64,000 bases of DNA from positions 339,501 through 403,500 of the forward strand of contig NW_019774380.1 in NCBI RefSeq assembly GCF_001039355.2, in the 5' to 3' direction. The position numbers were made by a program, and so were the translations under genes. A model generated the notes under the pieces. It was not told the DNA's origin. It saw only the letters and a list, made by a program, of their open reading frames with translations, and did no database searches. Within the stretch, counting starts at the first letter, position 1. The number at the start of each line of letters is the position of its first letter. Source of the stretch: Lingula anatina (lineage: Eukaryota > Brachiopoda > Lingulata > Lingulida > Lingulidae). Positions 49,201-52,200 of the stretch are shown here, piece after piece.

Positions 49201-52200
49201 AACAGTGGTGAAGTGATCCATTAGAACAGGGGCTGCTGCTTGGATTTAGTTTCTTGCATGTGTCCAGGTATTGCATTATGGTCATTGCATAATTGTTCTT
49301 TCTTTAAACAGGATGTTTGCATTTGAATTATTCTTACATATTATGGGAACAAATTTGCAGGTACTAAACAATGATACATGCAAGAAATGTTTTGCAATGT
49401 TTTTTTTACAATCATTTCAAGGCTGCTTATCTGTTGGCATTTTTTGAATAGATTGAATAAACTAGGGCTGGTTTCCTGCACTTATTAACTTCTATTTGAA
49501 ATTCACGGGTGAAGACAGGGAACAACTCGATCTTTAATCTATAGCGAACCATGGCTTTTTGGAATGATAGTCCAAGCATTATAAATTGTGTGATATTTCA
49601 CTGGGTATGATACGATATAACTGATTTTGTGCTGTGATATCACAGGATTGCGATATTGTGCTAGTTGTGATAGCACATGGCTGTGATATTGCTCCAGTAG
49701 GGATTTCACAGGGATGTGATATCGAACTTGGAGTGATTTTGCAGAGTTGTGATATTGCACTAGGTGTGATACTATGTGTCTGTGATATTGCTCTTGGAGT
49801 GATATCATTGGATTGTGATATTGCTCTTGGAGTGATATCATTGGATTGTGATATTGCTCTTGGAGTGATATCATTGGATTGTGATATTGCATTAGGTGAG
49901 ATATAACCAGGTTGTGGTATTGCTTGACATGGATATAACAGGGTTGTGATATTGCATTAGGTGAGATATTAATATTAACATGGAGTGGTTACTACCTTCA
50001 CCTAGCTGCAAAATCATGCATTAGACTCTTTGTGTTAATGTGTGACTTTGTTCTATGATTAACACACTTATGAAATATACAGGATTATGTATCCTGTATC
50101 CTTATTCTATACAGGATTATATATCCACATGGAGCAGCATTAATATCAGTGATAACATTAGGGTTGTATTTAATTTATTTGACACTTAATTGACATTATT
50201 TGATGAAGTTGAACTGCTTATTGTTTTGGTGATAGAACTCTGGGTGAAAAGTGTGACAAAGCAGGTCCAGGGAGTAGCATAGAGTAGTGTTGGGGGGGGG
50301 GGGGGGGGCNNNNNNNNNNNNNNNNNNNNNNNNNNNNNNNNNNNNNNNNNNNNNCCCCCCCCCCCCCCCACCTTAAAGTTAACCCAGGTTCTACACAAGG
50401 GAATATGCTGTCTCACGGTTTTCTTGCTCTTTTCATTGCAATGGGGTTCTACATCGATATCAGTCTGCAAATTTTCTTGCTTTCTCTTCTCCTGATGTAT
50501 TACAATATATTATATATAGGTGATTGCTGGTTGTCACCTTTTGGCTCATATGATTATAATTGTTTGTTTTAATTATTTGTGTAAATAATTATGAGGTAGT
50601 TACAAAGTGATAAAATATTTGAGTTTACTTTAACATTTCATGATATTGAGAACCATATTTTGGTTCATACCTTTTTTGATTTTTTTTTTTTTAATTCCTT
50701 TTATGTTCTTGGTAAGGTAGGTACCAATATACACATTTTATCTTTGAGAGAGATTTCACACGTAGAAATGTTCAAACTTTCACATTCTCCACCTTAGCTG
50801 CTAGTTCTTTCGATGAAGAAACCAACGGGGAGCCTTCGGCATTCATAGAAACTGCAAGTGATGTTAGAACCCATCGCCTTCAGAGGGCAGATTTCAAGAG
50901 TCGTAAAACCTTCAAAGTGAAAAGGATGGGCACCAAGGCATTCAGTAGGCGGAGTCAGAACAGAGACAGGGAGAGAGTGGCAGGGGTTGGCCCGGAAACC
51001 ATCGCCATAGCAGCAGAGGAAGTACAACCCACACAGGTCAGTTTCCAGTTTTTATATTTATTTTGAATGTGATGTCTGGTGAGAAAGGGAGAGAGAGAGA
51101 GAAAAGAAAGAGAGAGAGTCAGAACAGTTAAAAATTATCATATACCATTTATAGGTAGAAATTTTAGATTTTCATACAATTGATACAGTATGTGGAGACT
51201 TAAAATAATGATAAAGATTTTCAAGTTTGAAATACAACATGCATGTACACGGTAAAGCTATAATTTTCAAAATTACAAAGTACAGTACTCAGTACAATTT
51301 AAAGCTTATATACAATTTATAGTTCATATATAATTTTTCCCTGGCAATTCCAAATGTATATACATGTTAATGGAGACGCTACAATTTTTATACATTTTCT
51401 AGGTCGAGATGCAAGAACTGAAGGAGATTGCAACAGAATGTGTCACGGAACAGGTAGTACCCCAGACCATCATACAGGAAGACAGTGTCGCAGAACCCGT
51501 GGCCCAGTTCAGTGAGTGGACAAAATTCCATCCAATCATAGTTGATGACACACATGATCATGTGATAAACAATATCTCTTGCTAAAATTATTAAAGCAGT
51601 GGGGATTTTAGATTATAACTTCAAATAGGGAAAAATGTAATGCCATTCTTAATTACACATCTATTAGTAACAGACAAGGGACACCTTACAGCTGATGAAT
51701 AAATGAAAGCCTGAGTATGTAATACTGTAAATTTAATGCTAGATGTAAATCAATAATTATGGAAATAATGCTTTTATATTACATCCTGAAGGTCTGTTAC
51801 GGAAGAGAGGCAGTCATGGCGGATCCGGGATCATATCATCTCCAGTCCTTGAGGATATTCCAGAGGGACTGCAACAGAGATGCTCCTCTCTGGAAGAGAC
51901 GGACAAGATCGGGGTGACACCCAGAGCTGGACAAAGCCCCTTGAGAATGGCCGTGAGCAAGTCCCATACTGAATTACATGGAGAATTGACCCTGGCTCAG
52001 GTGGGGGACAGCTAGGGCTCTTTATCATGGTGCAGTGTATTATTCTGTTTCATACTATTTTGAAGGATTAAAGCTTTGATAAGAAATGGAGCCCTCGTGC
52101 TAGACACCGCCAGTTAAAGAGATTCATTTTGATAGGTCTAAACAGTTGAAAGTGAACATGTTAAGGACAGTAAAAACCACCCATTGCATAATTTTATGTT

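Larger units (their letters stand above)
48396..50797 (+). other. Intron 53 (2.4 kb) with assembly gap
   Basis: AT-rich, with a minisatellite at about 49620-49960 and a 45-N gap at 50310-50354 bounded by poly-G on the left and poly-C on the right. No exon accepted. Confidence 0.75.

Noticed and set aside
49539-49906. Long open frames on both strands with repeated peptides (DIALGVIS, QEQYHNPMIS)
   Set aside because: Produced by the 33-bp minisatellite, whose length is a multiple of three; no splice sites or homology.
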